Assembly (NCBI RefSeq): GCF_031846185.1
Contig: NZ_JAVRIF010000004.1
Coordinates: 248,001-312,000 of the forward strand
Reading direction: 5' to 3'
Source: Thalassotalea_H castellviae
GTDB lineage: Bacteria > Pseudomonadota > Gammaproteobacteria > Enterobacterales > Alteromonadaceae
Length of the DNA stretch: 64,000 nt
This document shows, one piece after another, positions 34,598 through 44,037 of this stretch. Position numbers and translations under genes: made by a program. Each line of letters begins with the position of its first letter. Within the stretch, counting starts at the first letter, position 1. The notes under the pieces were generated by a model. That model worked only from the letters and a program-made list of their open reading frames with translations. It was not told the origin of the DNA and did not search any database.

Positions 34598-35944
34598 ATG
34601 ACCCATATTTTAGTTGTCGATGATCGTGCAGATATTCGGATGAGCTTATCCATTTTACTTGAAGCACATCAGTATCAAATTATTGAAGCCGAAAATCCTC
34701 AAGTTGCGCAACAGAAACTACAAAAAACAACTATTGCTTTAATTATCTTAGATATGAATTTCCGTTTGGATTCTACTTCGGGAGAAGAAGGCTTACGATT
34801 TTTAGCTTGGCTCAAAAATAACCAGATCTCTGTTCCTGTTATTGCCATGACCTCATGGAATAATCTCAAACTAGTTACAGAGGCAATGAAGCTAGGTGCA
34901 ACCGACTTTATTGACAAACCCTGGCGCAATAAGCAACTAATACATAAGGTAGAACAGCAGCTTACTTTAGCTAGTTTACAAACAGAAAATAACAAAATTA
35001 AACAACAATCAAACGCACACATCACCGAGCATTATTCATGGCGTTCAGCTTGTATGTTGCAATTATTTGACAAGATAAAAACCATTGCAGCTACTGACAC
35101 TAATATTTTATTAACTGGTGCCCATGGCACAGGTAAAAATACATTAGCCCGATTCATCCATCAACAAACTTCACAAACATATCAGCCTTTTGTGTCAGTA
35201 AATATGCAGTCTATTACTGATCCTCGTTTTGAGGTTGAAATGTTTGGACAGTTTAACGCTAGCTGTAATGATACAAACACAGACCAATTTGGCTATTTAG
35301 CTTTAGCTGATAAAGGAACCTTATTATTCCAAAACATCGACAGAGCCTCTAATAATCAACAAACTAAATTGTTGCAGGTATTAACAAACGGTACCTTTAA
35401 AAAGCTAAATTCTAGCAATACCGAACGTTTAAATTGCCGAATAATAAGTAGCACTAGCGTTGATTTAAAACAACTCATTAAAAATAACCAATTTAATCAA
35501 GAGCTTTATAAGCGATTAAATACAACCCATCTCACCGTACCTGCCCTTCATGAAAGAATTCAGGATATTATTCCTTTGACGCAATATTTTATTGCAATGT
35601 ACAGTCAAAAGTATCAACGAGATTATTGTCAATTAACCCAAGGCGCTCAACAGGCGTTACAAGAATATCATTGGCCTGGTAATATTCGAGAATTGAGCCA
35701 ACTTGTAGAAAGAGCGGTACTTTTAAATAGCAACCAAGCGCTTGATTGCGAAGATTTAAGATTAAGCGCAAGTAATCCTAAAATTGAGCTGCCAATAATG
35801 ACGTTACGAGATGCAGAAATCACGTTAATTCAAAAAGCACTTTTACAAACTGACAACAATATCCCGCAAGCAGCAAAATTGTTAGGGTTAACTAAATCTT
35901 CAATGTACCGCAGAGTTGAGAAATACGATCTTGCTAAAAATTAA
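34598..35944 (+). CDS. NtrC-like response regulator with a degenerate AAA+ domain
   Basis: A 448-residue protein. The receiver domain (1-120) is intact: Asp8/Asp9, phospho-acceptor Asp52, Thr85 and Lys107. The AAA+ domain (about 145-385) keeps Walker A GAHGTGKN (174-181) and the arginine in LYKRLN (303-308). However, the GAFTGA loop that contacts sigma-54 is missing (MFGQFNASCNDTNTDQFGY instead, 215-233), and Walker B reads TLLFQNID (241-248) where DE is expected. A Fis-type helix-turn-helix ends it (NIPQAAKLLGLTKSSMYRRV, 421-440). It is therefore unlikely to open sigma-54 promoters by ATP hydrolysis and may act as a plain DNA-binding regulator. The kinase gene overlaps its end. Confidence 0.85.
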   Translation: MTHILVVDDRADIRMSLSILLEAHQYQIIEAENPQVAQQKLQKTTIALIILDMNFRLDSTSGEEGLRFLAWLKNNQISVPVIAMTSWNNLKLVTEAMKLGATDFIDKPWRNKQLIHKVEQQLTLASLQTENNKIKQQSNAHITEHYSWRSACMLQLFDKIKTIAATDTNILLTGAHGTGKNTLARFIHQQTSQTYQPFVSVNMQSITDPRFEVEMFGQFNASCNDTNTDQFGYLALADKGTLLFQNIDRASNNQQTKLLQVLTNGTFKKLNSSNTERLNCRIISSTSVDLKQLIKNNQFNQELYKRLNTTHLTVPALHERIQDIIPLTQYFIAMYSQKYQRDYCQLTQGAQQALQEYHWPGNIRELSQLVERAVLLNSNQALDCEDLRLSASNPKIELPIMTLRDAEITLIQKALLQTDNNIPQAAKLLGLTKSSMYRRVEKYDLAKN

Positions 35945-37202
35945 TTCGTTAGAAAAATTCTTATCGATAAAGCTCCTTATCCTGGCATCTCCCAGTTTAA
36001 TTTTACTCGCTTTATATCAATGGCAAGCAGGTATTCACTGGCAATGGATAATTGTGTCACTTTTTGCCCTTTCACTCTTTATATTTTGGTCAATTGCAGT
36101 TATTAAATTTCGCGTGATGCGCGCTTTTACCCGAGCAGAATTGCATATAGATGCGATAAAGCAAGAAGATTATAATCAATTCGCCAAACCTTCTTTTTCA
36201 CAAGGCAAAGTCAAAGCTTTCCACCAACAATTGAATCAATTAAGCGATCATTTACTCAAAAACAAATTAAACTATGACCAACAAGTTTTACGTGTTTATC
36301 AACTAATTAATCAGCTTGATATTCCCATTTTACTTTTTAATCAAACGCAAAAACTCAGCTTTGCCAACGACGCCAGTACTTCTTTATTTGAAAAACCATG
36401 GCACAGTTACTTACATGCTTCAGCAGAGCAATTAGGGCTGAGCTTTGATGGTACGAATTGGCATTACCGTCTTGGCATTCATCGTTGGCAGATAAAACAC
36501 AGCCAAATTCAAGAACAAGACCAAGTACATCAATTATTACTGTTTATAGATATCAAGACCCCGCAACGAGAAGGACAATTAATTGCTTGGCAAAAAATTA
36601 TTCCTGTATTAAGTCAAGAAATCAAAAATTCATTATCGCCGATATCATCGATGTCAGAAACTTTAGCGGATCAATCTTTACTTAACAGTGATAGACAAAT
36701 GTTGCAAACCATCACAGAAAGGTGCCAACATTTGCACAATTTCATAGACAGATATTCTTTACTTAATGAAGATATAGAGATTAACAGACAAAATATTTCT
36801 ATTGCTGAGCTTGCTGATTCGCTTAAAAATACCTTTCACGCATTAACTTTGACGTTCGATATTGCGGTTAAAACTATCTGGGTTGATCTCGCTTTATTCG
36901 AGCAAGTGTTTATCGATTTACTCGAAAATGCTCAAGAAGCTGAAGCTAAAAATGTCCAAATTATTATGTCGAATCACGAACAACATTTACTTATTGAATT
37001 GATTGATGATGGACACGGATTTGACCATTTAGGTAATTTATTTATCCCTTATTACTCTACAAAATTTGACGGTCAAGGCATAGGTTTAAACTTTTGTAAA
37101 AATGTAATTGAGCATCATCAAGGTGTCATTGAACTTCATAATAATGAAGTAAAAGGGGTAACGATTATGATCATTATACCGCTGACTTCTGCTGACAATT
37201 AA
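35916..37202 (+). CDS. Sensor histidine kinase lacking the phospho-acceptor histidine
   Basis: A 428-residue protein that starts at TTG 35916, overlapping the regulator gene by 29 bases; no nearer start keeps both membrane segments (about 17-35 and 44-63). A PAS-like region lies at about 125-215. The H-box reads VLSQEIKNSLSPISS (231-245), with Gln234 where the phosphorylated His belongs (codon CAA at 36615-36617). The ATP-binding domain looks complete: N-box LLENAQEAE (335-343), DDGHGF (364-369), GQGIG (386-390). Relatives carry HEI in this place, so the protein may bind ATP without autophosphorylating, or act only as phosphatase or sensor for its partner. The signal is unknown. Confidence 0.85.
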   Translation: MRNTILLKINSLEKFLSIKLLILASPSLILLALYQWQAGIHWQWIIVSLFALSLFIFWSIAVIKFRVMRAFTRAELHIDAIKQEDYNQFAKPSFSQGKVKAFHQQLNQLSDHLLKNKLNYDQQVLRVYQLINQLDIPILLFNQTQKLSFANDASTSLFEKPWHSYLHASAEQLGLSFDGTNWHYRLGIHRWQIKHSQIQEQDQVHQLLLFIDIKTPQREGQLIAWQKIIPVLSQEIKNSLSPISSMSETLADQSLLNSDRQMLQTITERCQHLHNFIDRYSLLNEDIEINRQNISIAELADSLKNTFHALTLTFDIAVKTIWVDLALFEQVFIDLLENAQEAEAKNVQIIMSNHEQHLLIELIDDGHGFDHLGNLFIPYYSTKFDGQGIGLNFCKNVIEHHQGVIELHNNEVKGVTIMIIIPLTSADN

Positions 37203-37489
37203 CTAAAAAATCACCAGTTCGAAAATGGGATATTTTGGTTCGATATTGAAACCAATAAACAATCAAAAATCATAAGCTGTTGTTTTAAAGTAACTTACCA
37301 CAACAAAAGCAAAGCTATTATTTTTAGTGTTTTAATCGAATTTATCGATAAAAGCGTAAGTATTGTTGCCTTTTATAAAGAGAAAATGCGATGATTAACC
37401 TATTATATAATGCCAATTACATTTAATTTTCAATTTACTTTAATTATTGTAAAGCTATTACTAACTAGGATTATACTTAAGGAAAAACC

Positions 37490-37960
37490 ATGAATTTGAT
37501 AAAGAAAACATCGCTCGCTTGTGCTTTAATTTTATCGACGACAATTGCAACCGCAGAACCAGCAAAATCAGAAAAACATGCTAAGAAAGCCACCGAATTA
37601 CGCCAGTCAATCTTCGCATTGATGGGGAGTAATATGGGACCACTAGGTGGCATGGCAAAAGGTAAAATGCCGTTTGATGTCAAAGCGATTGAAAAACACG
37701 CCTTAAGAATTAATCAACTTTCTTTCATGATTGCTGATTACACTAGTACCGACACTTCAAAGTATGAAGTAAAAACAGAGGCATTAAATAAAGTGTGGCA
37801 AGAAAGAGATTTATTTGTTGAAAAGATTGCAGACTTGAATAAATCGTCGGCACATTTAATGGCGGTAGTAAAAACAGGCGACGAAGGCGCAATTAAAAAA
37901 GCCATTGGTGGCGTAGGTAAAACATGTGGCGGTTGTCACGATGTATTTAAAAAAGATTAG
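37490..37960 (+). CDS. Cytochrome c', class II c-type cytochrome
   Basis: A 156-residue exported haem protein. The signal peptide is about MNLIKKTSLACALILSTTIATA. The mature part is a predicted four-helix bundle with the haem site CGGCH close to the C-terminus (TCGGCHDVFKKD), as in cytochrome c' and c-556. RQSIFALMGSNMGPLGGMAKGKM matches the N-terminal helix of the family, whose distal residue controls ligand access. Cytochromes c' bind NO or CO in the periplasm and may protect against nitrosative stress. A b561-type membrane cytochrome gene is next, in the opposite direction, a common partnership. Confidence 0.88.
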   Translation: MNLIKKTSLACALILSTTIATAEPAKSEKHAKKATELRQSIFALMGSNMGPLGGMAKGKMPFDVKAIEKHALRINQLSFMIADYTSTDTSKYEVKTEALNKVWQERDLFVEKIADLNKSSAHLMAVVKTGDEGAIKKAIGGVGKTCGGCHDVFKKD

Positions 37961-37970
37961 TTAACCGTAA

Positions 37971-37999
37971 ATCGCTGAGGCATTTTTCGCCTCGGCGAT
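37971..37999 (+). terminator. Hairpin after the cytochrome c' gene
   Basis: ATCGCTGAGGC and GCCTCGGCGAT pair over 11 positions (one G-T) around a T-rich loop. It lies in the convergent gap between the two cytochrome genes. Confidence 0.6.
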
Positions 38000-38042
38000 A
38001 TCAATTAACAATAAGTACACTAAGCTTAATCAAACTGACGAA

Positions 38043-38735
38043 TCAATAATAATACTCTTCAATGACTGGTGCATTAATAACAACTAACCAGTAAACAAAC
38101 AAAACAACACCTAGCGCTACGATGATAGCTTTCATTAATTTTGAATGCTTAATGCCATATTTGTTATCGCCATTATCAAGTAATTTTTTTCCGGTAAACA
38201 TAGGTTTTATCAAATTTTGTTTTTTGATGATTAAATAGTAAAAAACCGCAAAAATATGAATCACAGACAATGTCGCTATTATATTAAATCCATTGATGTG
38301 AACCATTTTAAGTAACTTTTCAAATTCTGCACTTAACACACCATTGTATGGGCCCGCAGAAAATATATCATCGCTTATAAATAATCCGCTTGTAGCTTGT
38401 AGTAGCACTGCTATTAAGATAAAAATTACCATAAGGCTACCCAAAGGGTTGTGACCAATATAGCTTTTAACTTTGCCAGCTCTTAGTTGTTGAAAATAAA
38501 TTTTTAGCTGATGAGGCCGTGGAATAAAATTAACAAATTTAGCGTGAGTAGTGCCAACAAAGCCCCACAATATTCTAAAAAGGGTTAAACCTAACGCGGT
38601 GTAGCCAAGTTTAATATGAAGCTCAATCAAACCATTATCTTGATCTGATGTGTACCAAAGTGCGAGAAGCACGCCTACAAAACACCAGTGAAAAATTCTG
38701 ACGGGTAAATCCCATACAAGTTGTTGTTTAGCCAT
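38043..38735 (-). CDS. Cytochrome b561-type membrane haem protein
   Basis: About 230 residues from the ATG at 38735, since MAKQQLVWDLPVRIFHWCFV is the usual opening; the longer frame adds nine residues not seen in the family. Four or five membrane helices carry the haem-ligand histidines (RIFHW, IELHIKLGY, KMVHINGFN, SVIHIFAVFYYL). The family (also hydrogenase and formate dehydrogenase b subunits) passes electrons between quinones and periplasmic cytochromes. Position next to cytochrome c' suggests it supplies that protein. The last 40 residues hold one more membrane helix. Confidence 0.85.
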   Translation of the reverse strand: MAKQQLVWDLPVRIFHWCFVGVLLALWYTSDQDNGLIELHIKLGYTALGLTLFRILWGFVGTTHAKFVNFIPRPHQLKIYFQQLRAGKVKSYIGHNPLGSLMVIFILIAVLLQATSGLFISDDIFSAGPYNGVLSAEFEKLLKMVHINGFNIIATLSVIHIFAVFYYLIIKKQNLIKPMFTGKKLLDNGDNKYGIKHSKLMKAIIVALGVVLFVYWLVVINAPVIEEYYY

Positions 38736-38853
38736 TATCACCATCCAAAAAGTTACCCACAAACTTTATGCTTTAATAAAGGGATTTTATAGCGGTTTTC
38801 GATAAGTGGTTAATTTTTCACGCTATAACTATTAATATTAATTGAAAATGCAA

Positions 38854-39276
38854 TTAACTAAATAAATGCTTGCACCATGACAATAAACCTGTCGCGGGTT
38901 TGATACTATTATCATAACTCTGTTCTAACACTTTTAACCGCAATGAAAAAGTGCCACCATGATCCCAAGGCCACCATAATGCAACGATGGCAGGGCAAGA
39001 TTCTTGTGCGGGTAAAGCAAGAATTTTTTGATTTTTACTCAGTTTAGCTAAGTTACCTAATTGCGTTTTTAATTCTTTAGGCATTTTTTTAACGGTTTTG
39101 CTGTGCCATTCATCCGTTAATGTATTTCTTAATTTAGCTAAAACAACATCGGATTTATTTTGCGCGAATTCACTGAGCATCATCGCTAACTTTTCTTCGT
39201 ATTGCCAAGGGATATTATCCCCGAGTGAATGTCTGAGTTCAGCGGTTAAATGTGCTATTTGTTCAGGTGAGTACAA
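38854..39276 (-). CDS. Uncharacterised soluble protein
   Basis: A 140-residue protein with no signal peptide or membrane segment and no family that I can name. It opens with MYSPEQIAHLTAELRHSLGD, has a lysine-rich middle and a tryptophan-rich stretch, PAIVALWWPWDHGGTFSLRL, near residues 95-115. The reading frame has good codon structure and it stands alone, so I take it as real. The role is unknown. Confidence 0.6.
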   Translation of the reverse strand: MYSPEQIAHLTAELRHSLGDNIPWQYEEKLAMMLSEFAQNKSDVVLAKLRNTLTDEWHSKTVKKMPKELKTQLGNLAKLSKNQKILALPAQESCPAIVALWWPWDHGGTFSLRLKVLEQSYDNSIKPATGLLSWCKHLFS

Positions 39277-39407
39277 GGTTAATACCTTAATTATTATTTC
39301 GATGATATGAGTTAGTTTAGTTGGCTTGAGCTACACAGTTACCCTCTTATTATGTAACTCAGCCAATTCAATACTATGATCTACCGTGCTTTGATTTGCA
39401 AAACTAT

Positions 39408-39465
39408 ACTAGGGCATATTGATCTTTGCTGTTTGTGTTTTGTTGAAAGATCAACACGCCCTAGT
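39408..39465 (-). terminator. Long two-part hairpin after the M61 peptidase gene
   Basis: ACTAGGGC (39408-39415) pairs with GCCCTAGT (39458-39465), and inside it TTGATCTTT pairs with AAAGATCAA. It follows the peptidase stop codon on the complement and probably ends that transcript. Confidence 0.55.
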
Positions 39466-39474
39466 TTCTCTCAA

Positions 39475-41361
39475 CTAGTTTTTTACCCGTTCTAAAGGTT
39501 GCACCGAAGCTTGTTCTTCTTCTTGAACTTCTTCAACAGTATCTTCACCTAACCAATCAACTAAGAAGCTTTGGTGAGTATCAAGTAGTAATTCAACATC
39601 TAATTTAGTGACTTTTAAACTTGGATCGCTGATAAACGCGATTTGTTTTTTAACGGTTTCGCCCCGTTGAATGTATTCTATAGTCGTTACATCGCCTGGT
39701 GAAAACTGTGCTAACGCTTTATCCCATAACTCACTATTACGAATAGTTCTTCGGCCTAATTTAACAATTTGATCGCCACGCTCAACCCCTGCTCGGTATA
39801 GCGGGCTACCAACGAGTATTGTATTATTAACTATTGCATCTTCACCACGGAAATTGAAATTCACTTTACCGAGAAATGCACTTTCATCGTCTTTTTGCTC
39901 CAGCTTTAAACCAACAGGCGCTAACAAAGCGGTAAAATCAGGTTTGGTTTGACCATAAATATGCTCGGCAAAGAACTTATCCGCAAATAGTGGGTCACCG
40001 GTAATTTTGACTAGTGTAGCAAGTGCATCCTCACGAGAATAAGGAGTTTCTGTTTTGCCAAAATCAAGCCACAGTTGACGCATGTAATCATCTAGTGATT
40101 TGCCCGGAAACTGTGCACGTAAAGCTAAATCTAACGCTAAACCCATTGCACGACCATAGGAATAATAGCTAAAAAAGATATTATGATAATTGGTTCTATC
40201 TTTTGACACGCCAGCATCGGTAAATGTTGCTAACTGACTTGCGCCTTCAGGGGTAAAATATAATCGACCACGCATGTTGTATGCTTGGTTAATAATGCTT
40301 GCGACTTTATCTAGGTACTTATCTTCGTCCCATTCCTGCGTTCTTTTTAAAATAAGATCGCCATAATAAGTAGTAAACCCTTCCGCCAACCATAAGCTTG
40401 GCGTCATATTCGCATCAATGTATTTAAATGGCTCTAACTCTTTAGGACGAATACGTTCGACATTCCACGCGTGAAAAAACTCATGAGATAAAGTGCCTAG
40501 CTGACTATATTCGGCTTCATCTAACGAGGTTGAATTAGTTAAAATGGTGGAGTTACGATGTTCCATACCATCGCCACTAACATGTGGAAGATAACATGCA
40601 ATAAAGGTATATTCGCCATAATCAAACGTCGGTAATTCACCAAACACTTTAATTTGCTCTTCAACTACCGCTTTGGCTTTTTCAGTGTATTTATCTAGAT
40701 CCTCATCAATTCCGTCGTGGTGAACAGCTAACTTAATGGTTTGCGTTTTGCCGCCAGAATTGACTTGCCAACTGCGTACTTGATGATCGCTTAATTCTGT
40801 TGGGCTATCTAAAAAATATTGTAAATTTGGCGCTGTAAATGAATATTTTCCTTGGCCTTTTACTAATTGTGTCGCTACTTTCCAACGTGGATCGAAAGGT
40901 CGAAACTCTACGTTTATTTCTCGATCTTCGTGGTTTGTCGCCCACACAAAAGTCGCTGGCATATTTAGATGGGCATGCGTGCGATCAATTTGATTATAAG
41001 TACCATCAGCCCTATCACCAAATAAGGTATAACTAAACGTGACTTCACCATCATGGCCCGCAATGTGCCATTGATATGGATTAGGTCGAGTAATCTCTAA
41101 CGGCTGCCCTACACTATTCACCGCCCTAACTTTGTAGACATTTTTAATAAATTCATGCATCGCATATCGACCAGGGGACGAACGGCTCATTTGCACTTCT
41201 AGCACTTGCTTTTCAATACCGGTAAATGTTGCAGAAATCTCTGCTTCATGATGCACAGCATTATCAAACGACACTTGATATATCGTTTCCCCATCGGCGA
41301 ATACCCAATGGCTTGCCAATGCTAATGACCAAGTTAAACAACGGGCGATTTGCTTCCTCAT
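39475..41361 (-). CDS. M61-family metallopeptidase (glycyl aminopeptidase type) with PDZ domain
   Basis: A 628-residue exported protease. The signal peptide is at 1-22 (CLTWSLALASHWVFA). An N-terminal beta domain (to about 205) is followed by the catalytic domain with the zinc motif HEFFH (293-297), the third ligand Glu in LAEGFTTYY (325-333), and the family landmark HAWNVERIRPKEL. A PDZ domain is visible around 490-570 (NNTILVGSPLYRAGVERGDQ). M61 enzymes remove N-terminal glycine or cut small-residue peptides in the periplasm or outside. It is a single gene. The acidic C-terminus (EDTVEEVQEEEQ) lies outside the family core. Confidence 0.9.
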   Translation of the reverse strand: MRKQIARCLTWSLALASHWVFADGETIYQVSFDNAVHHEAEISATFTGIEKQVLEVQMSRSSPGRYAMHEFIKNVYKVRAVNSVGQPLEITRPNPYQWHIAGHDGEVTFSYTLFGDRADGTYNQIDRTHAHLNMPATFVWATNHEDREINVEFRPFDPRWKVATQLVKGQGKYSFTAPNLQYFLDSPTELSDHQVRSWQVNSGGKTQTIKLAVHHDGIDEDLDKYTEKAKAVVEEQIKVFGELPTFDYGEYTFIACYLPHVSGDGMEHRNSTILTNSTSLDEAEYSQLGTLSHEFFHAWNVERIRPKELEPFKYIDANMTPSLWLAEGFTTYYGDLILKRTQEWDEDKYLDKVASIINQAYNMRGRLYFTPEGASQLATFTDAGVSKDRTNYHNIFFSYYSYGRAMGLALDLALRAQFPGKSLDDYMRQLWLDFGKTETPYSREDALATLVKITGDPLFADKFFAEHIYGQTKPDFTALLAPVGLKLEQKDDESAFLGKVNFNFRGEDAIVNNTILVGSPLYRAGVERGDQIVKLGRRTIRNSELWDKALAQFSPGDVTTIEYIQRGETVKKQIAFISDPSLKVTKLDVELLLDTHQSFLVDWLGEDTVEEVQEEEQASVQPLERVKN

Positions 41362-41553
41362 TTTTTATCCTATGAGCTATCTTTTTTTAGAATTTGTTAA
41401 AGTGTAATTACTATTGTCTATTGAATACAATCACTTTTTAAACTTTATTATGTGAACAAATAGTAGTTTTTATCCCCAAAACTTGAATTTTTGCCTGTTA
41501 TGGCAAAAACTTAACGTCAGTATTAAGAGAGTTTTATAACGACTGTAGATGAA

Positions 41554-42312
41554 ATGACAATTGACTCAAACCTAGAAACTTTACCTCCTATTTCGGTACT
41601 CCATCGTGAAATACCAGCACTTGCAGGTATCAATAAATATCAACATCATCAAACGCAATGTATCTATGTGCATTCAGGTGTACTTGCCATTATTACTGAG
41701 CATGGTCGATATTTTATTCCGCCTCAGCAAGCGATTATTATTCCTGACGAACTGATACATGAATTGCTTGCTAAAACCGAAGTAAAACTGAGTATTTTTT
41801 ATTTTATCGCTGAAGAATCAACGCACTTACCAACTCATCCACAAGTTATAACTGTTGATCCTTTATTAACAGCGTTAATGAATGAAAGCTTGCAAATTTC
41901 AAACGATTATTTGTGGGAATCTAGTGATGGCCGTTTATTACGCCTTATACGTGATAAGTTATCTCAAGCAAAGGTATTAGATACGTTTTTGCCTTATCCA
42001 AAAGATTCTCGATTAACGAATATCACTGAGCGTTTATTAAAACATCCATCCCTTAAAAGTGATTTAAATTTTTGGGGCAAATTCGTCAATGCTTCACCAC
42101 GAACCTTAAGTCGTGTTTTTAAAAAAGAGACCAATATTACTTATAGTGAATGGCGACAAAGATTAAACATTCAAATTACAATCAAACATTTGTCCCTTGG
42201 TGATAGTATTAATAGCATTGCTGAGCTTTTAGGATACGAATCAAGTTCCGCATTTATTTATATGTTTAGAAAGCAGATGGGCGTTTCTCCCAGCCAATTT
42301 TTAAAAAATTAA
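41554..42312 (+). CDS. AraC-family transcriptional regulator with N-terminal cupin
   Basis: A 252-residue protein. A short cupin domain (about 15-95; QTQCIYVHSGVLAIITEHGR, PPQQAIIIPDELIHELLAKT) precedes an AraC DNA-binding domain (about 155-250; NFWGKFVNASPRTLSRVFKK, then SINSIAELLGYESSSAFIYM and GVSPSQFLKN). This short form is common among regulators of efflux pumps and small stress genes. The next gene, 43 bases on in the same direction, encodes a secreted NTF2-like protein and may be a co-transcribed partner. The target is unknown. Confidence 0.85.
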   Translation: MTIDSNLETLPPISVLHREIPALAGINKYQHHQTQCIYVHSGVLAIITEHGRYFIPPQQAIIIPDELIHELLAKTEVKLSIFYFIAEESTHLPTHPQVITVDPLLTALMNESLQISNDYLWESSDGRLLRLIRDKLSQAKVLDTFLPYPKDSRLTNITERLLKHPSLKSDLNFWGKFVNASPRTLSRVFKKETNITYSEWRQRLNIQITIKHLSLGDSINSIAELLGYESSSAFIYMFRKQMGVSPSQFLKN

Positions 42313-42355
42313 CGCTGCTCTGTTATCTCCAACCACTTTACGAAAGGCATGAAAA

Positions 42356-42802
42356 ATGAAAACCATCAACTTAGCATTAATATCACTCTGTTTATTTTTA
42401 AGTTTTAGCAGTATTGCTCAGACCCAATATACTGGGGATAAAGCCCAAGCTGCAGCGGTGGAGAAAGCGGTAAATTATTACCTTGAAGGGAGCTTGTTGG
42501 GTGATCCTAACGTAGTTGCTAAAGCATTTCATCCAGATGCTAGGGTTCAAGGGATTAGAAACGGAAAGCATGCGGTTTATGACATGAAAACTTTTCTTGG
42601 CTTTTTTAGTACCGAAAAACCAGGAACACACACTACACATATTATTTCAGTAGATATTGAGGAAAATGCTGCATCAGTTCGCGCTGAATGGGATATGGGC
42701 ACTTGGAAATATGTCGATTATCTTTCTTTATTAAAAAATAATGGTGAATGGAAAATCGTAAATAAAATATACACAGTCGTAAAAAAAGCAGCAAAACCTT
42801 AA
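42356..42802 (+). CDS. Secreted NTF2-like protein (putative lumazine-binding, SnoaL-like family)
   Basis: A 148-residue protein with signal peptide MKTINLALISLCLFLSFSSIA. The mature part has the cone-shaped NTF2-like fold pattern: AAVEKAVNYYLEGSLLGDPN as helix, AFHPDARVQGIRNG, then strands ending in NNGEWKIVNKIYTVV. Bacterial members annotated as lumazine-binding have no proven activity. It follows an AraC-type gene. Confidence 0.75.
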   Translation: MKTINLALISLCLFLSFSSIAQTQYTGDKAQAAAVEKAVNYYLEGSLLGDPNVVAKAFHPDARVQGIRNGKHAVYDMKTFLGFFSTEKPGTHTTHIISVDIEENAASVRAEWDMGTWKYVDYLSLLKNNGEWKIVNKIYTVVKKAAKP

Positions 42803-42818
42803 TTATTACAACAAAGCG

Positions 42819-43034
42819 TTATTTAACTTCTTTTATATTAGCGGTTGCCAGATTAAATTTTTCGATACAAGCTTTGCATATACATGATTTATTAACATAT
42901 TCATCACTGACTTGTTCAATCAGTTCCGCTGGCACTTTTTCTTTTGTACACCAACAAGGCTCAGCTGCATTCACGCCACATTGGTTGTTTGCCTGGCATA
43001 ACGGGCAAACTGTATTATCAACCTGTTCAGTCAT
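42819..43034 (-). CDS. Small cysteine-rich CWC-family protein
   Basis: A 71-residue protein from the ATG at 43034 (the longer frame overlaps the LacI gene). It has eight cysteines in the family pattern: CPLCQANNQC, EPCWC and CICKAC, with the CWC triplet that names the family. Zinc binding is likely; the function is unknown. Its start codon lies one base past the LacI stop, so translation may be coupled, though the link may be accidental. Confidence 0.75.
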   Translation of the reverse strand: MTEQVDNTVCPLCQANNQCGVNAAEPCWCTKEKVPAELIEQVSDEYVNKSCICKACIEKFNLATANIKEVK

Positions 43035-43035
43035 A

Positions 43036-44037
43036 TTAAGAGAATTCAGCCACAGAATCACGCATGATCAAACTTGGTTCAAACAGCTGTTGTATATCAT
43101 GCTGTTCTTGTTGATAAACATCCTTAAGTACTAATTTAGCCGCCATCGAACCCATTTTATTCACAGGGTTATCTACAGTTGTTAGTTTAGGATATAAATG
43201 TGGTGCAAAGACGACATTATCAAAACCGATCACGGATAAATCTTTCGGCATGTGTAAGTTATGCTCTCGTGCATAAGTCATGGCACCTGAGGCCATTTCA
43301 TCATTAGCACACACAAGTGCTGAAAACGCAGCTTTTCCTTGTAAAAAATACCGTAAACCTTCAATACCGCCTTGCTCTTTAAATTCAGCTTCAAAGATTA
43401 ACTTCTCGTTAATGGCTATATTGTTTTCAGACAAAGCACGCTTATGCCCCTGTAAACGTGCAATTGCATCGGCTTTATATTGAGGACCTGCTAGATACGC
43501 GATATTACGATGTCCTTTCTCTATCAATGATTGTGTAGCAATAAAGCCACCGAGTTCATTATCTAAGCTAATACAATTGTCTGGAAGTTCGCCTACATGA
43601 CGACTAATGAGATAAATAGGTGTTTTGCCTTTGCTCAATTCCACTAAATATTCATCTGAAACCGCCTCAACATGTAAAATAATCGCATCGCAATTTCGGC
43701 TGATCAAAAATTCAATACCGTCTTTTTCTTTATCTTCTTCACTATGGCCTGTCGTTATAATCACGTGCTTTCCTGCGGCGCGTAATTCAGTTTCTACACC
43801 ACTCATCATCTGCCCAAAAAAGGGACCATGAATTTCAGACACTAACAAGCCAATACAATTACTACGATTAGACGCTAAGGACTGAGCAATTGAGTTTGGA
43901 CGATAATCTAGCTCTTTCATTGCACAAAGCACACGATCACGCGTTTTCTCGCTGACCCGTGTATTACCATTCATCACTCGAGAAACTGTCGCCAGTGATA
44001 CTTTGGCTAATTCAGAAACTTCATAAATAGTTGCCAT
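43036..44037 (-). CDS. LacI-family repressor of the beta-glucoside/cellobionate regulon
   Basis: A 333-residue LacI protein. The N-terminal helix-turn-helix and hinge read MATIYEVSELAKVSLATVSR and RPNSIAQSLASNRSNCIGLL. The sugar-binding domain has the expected LacI landmarks (GHRNIAYLAGP, LVCANDEMASGAM, DLSVIGFDNVVFAPHLYP). It is downstream of the GH1 glucosidase and GPH transporter genes in the same direction. The palindrome TGTAAGCGCTTACA, a typical LacI-type operator, occurs at 47163, 54604, 54671 and 54851, so I infer that this protein controls both halves of the sugar locus. The inducer is unknown. Confidence 0.87.
   Translation of the reverse strand: MATIYEVSELAKVSLATVSRVMNGNTRVSEKTRDRVLCAMKELDYRPNSIAQSLASNRSNCIGLLVSEIHGPFFGQMMSGVETELRAAGKHVIITTGHSEEDKEKDGIEFLISRNCDAIILHVEAVSDEYLVELSKGKTPIYLISRHVGELPDNCISLDNELGGFIATQSLIEKGHRNIAYLAGPQYKADAIARLQGHKRALSENNIAINEKLIFEAEFKEQGGIEGLRYFLQGKAAFSALVCANDEMASGAMTYAREHNLHMPKDLSVIGFDNVVFAPHLYPKLTTVDNPVNKMGSMAAKLVLKDVYQQEQHDIQQLFEPSLIMRDSVAEFS

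Noticed and set aside
34699..35025. Minus-strand open frame of 108 codons under the receiver domain
   Set aside because: The plus strand encodes a complete receiver domain here; the reverse frame is a by-product.
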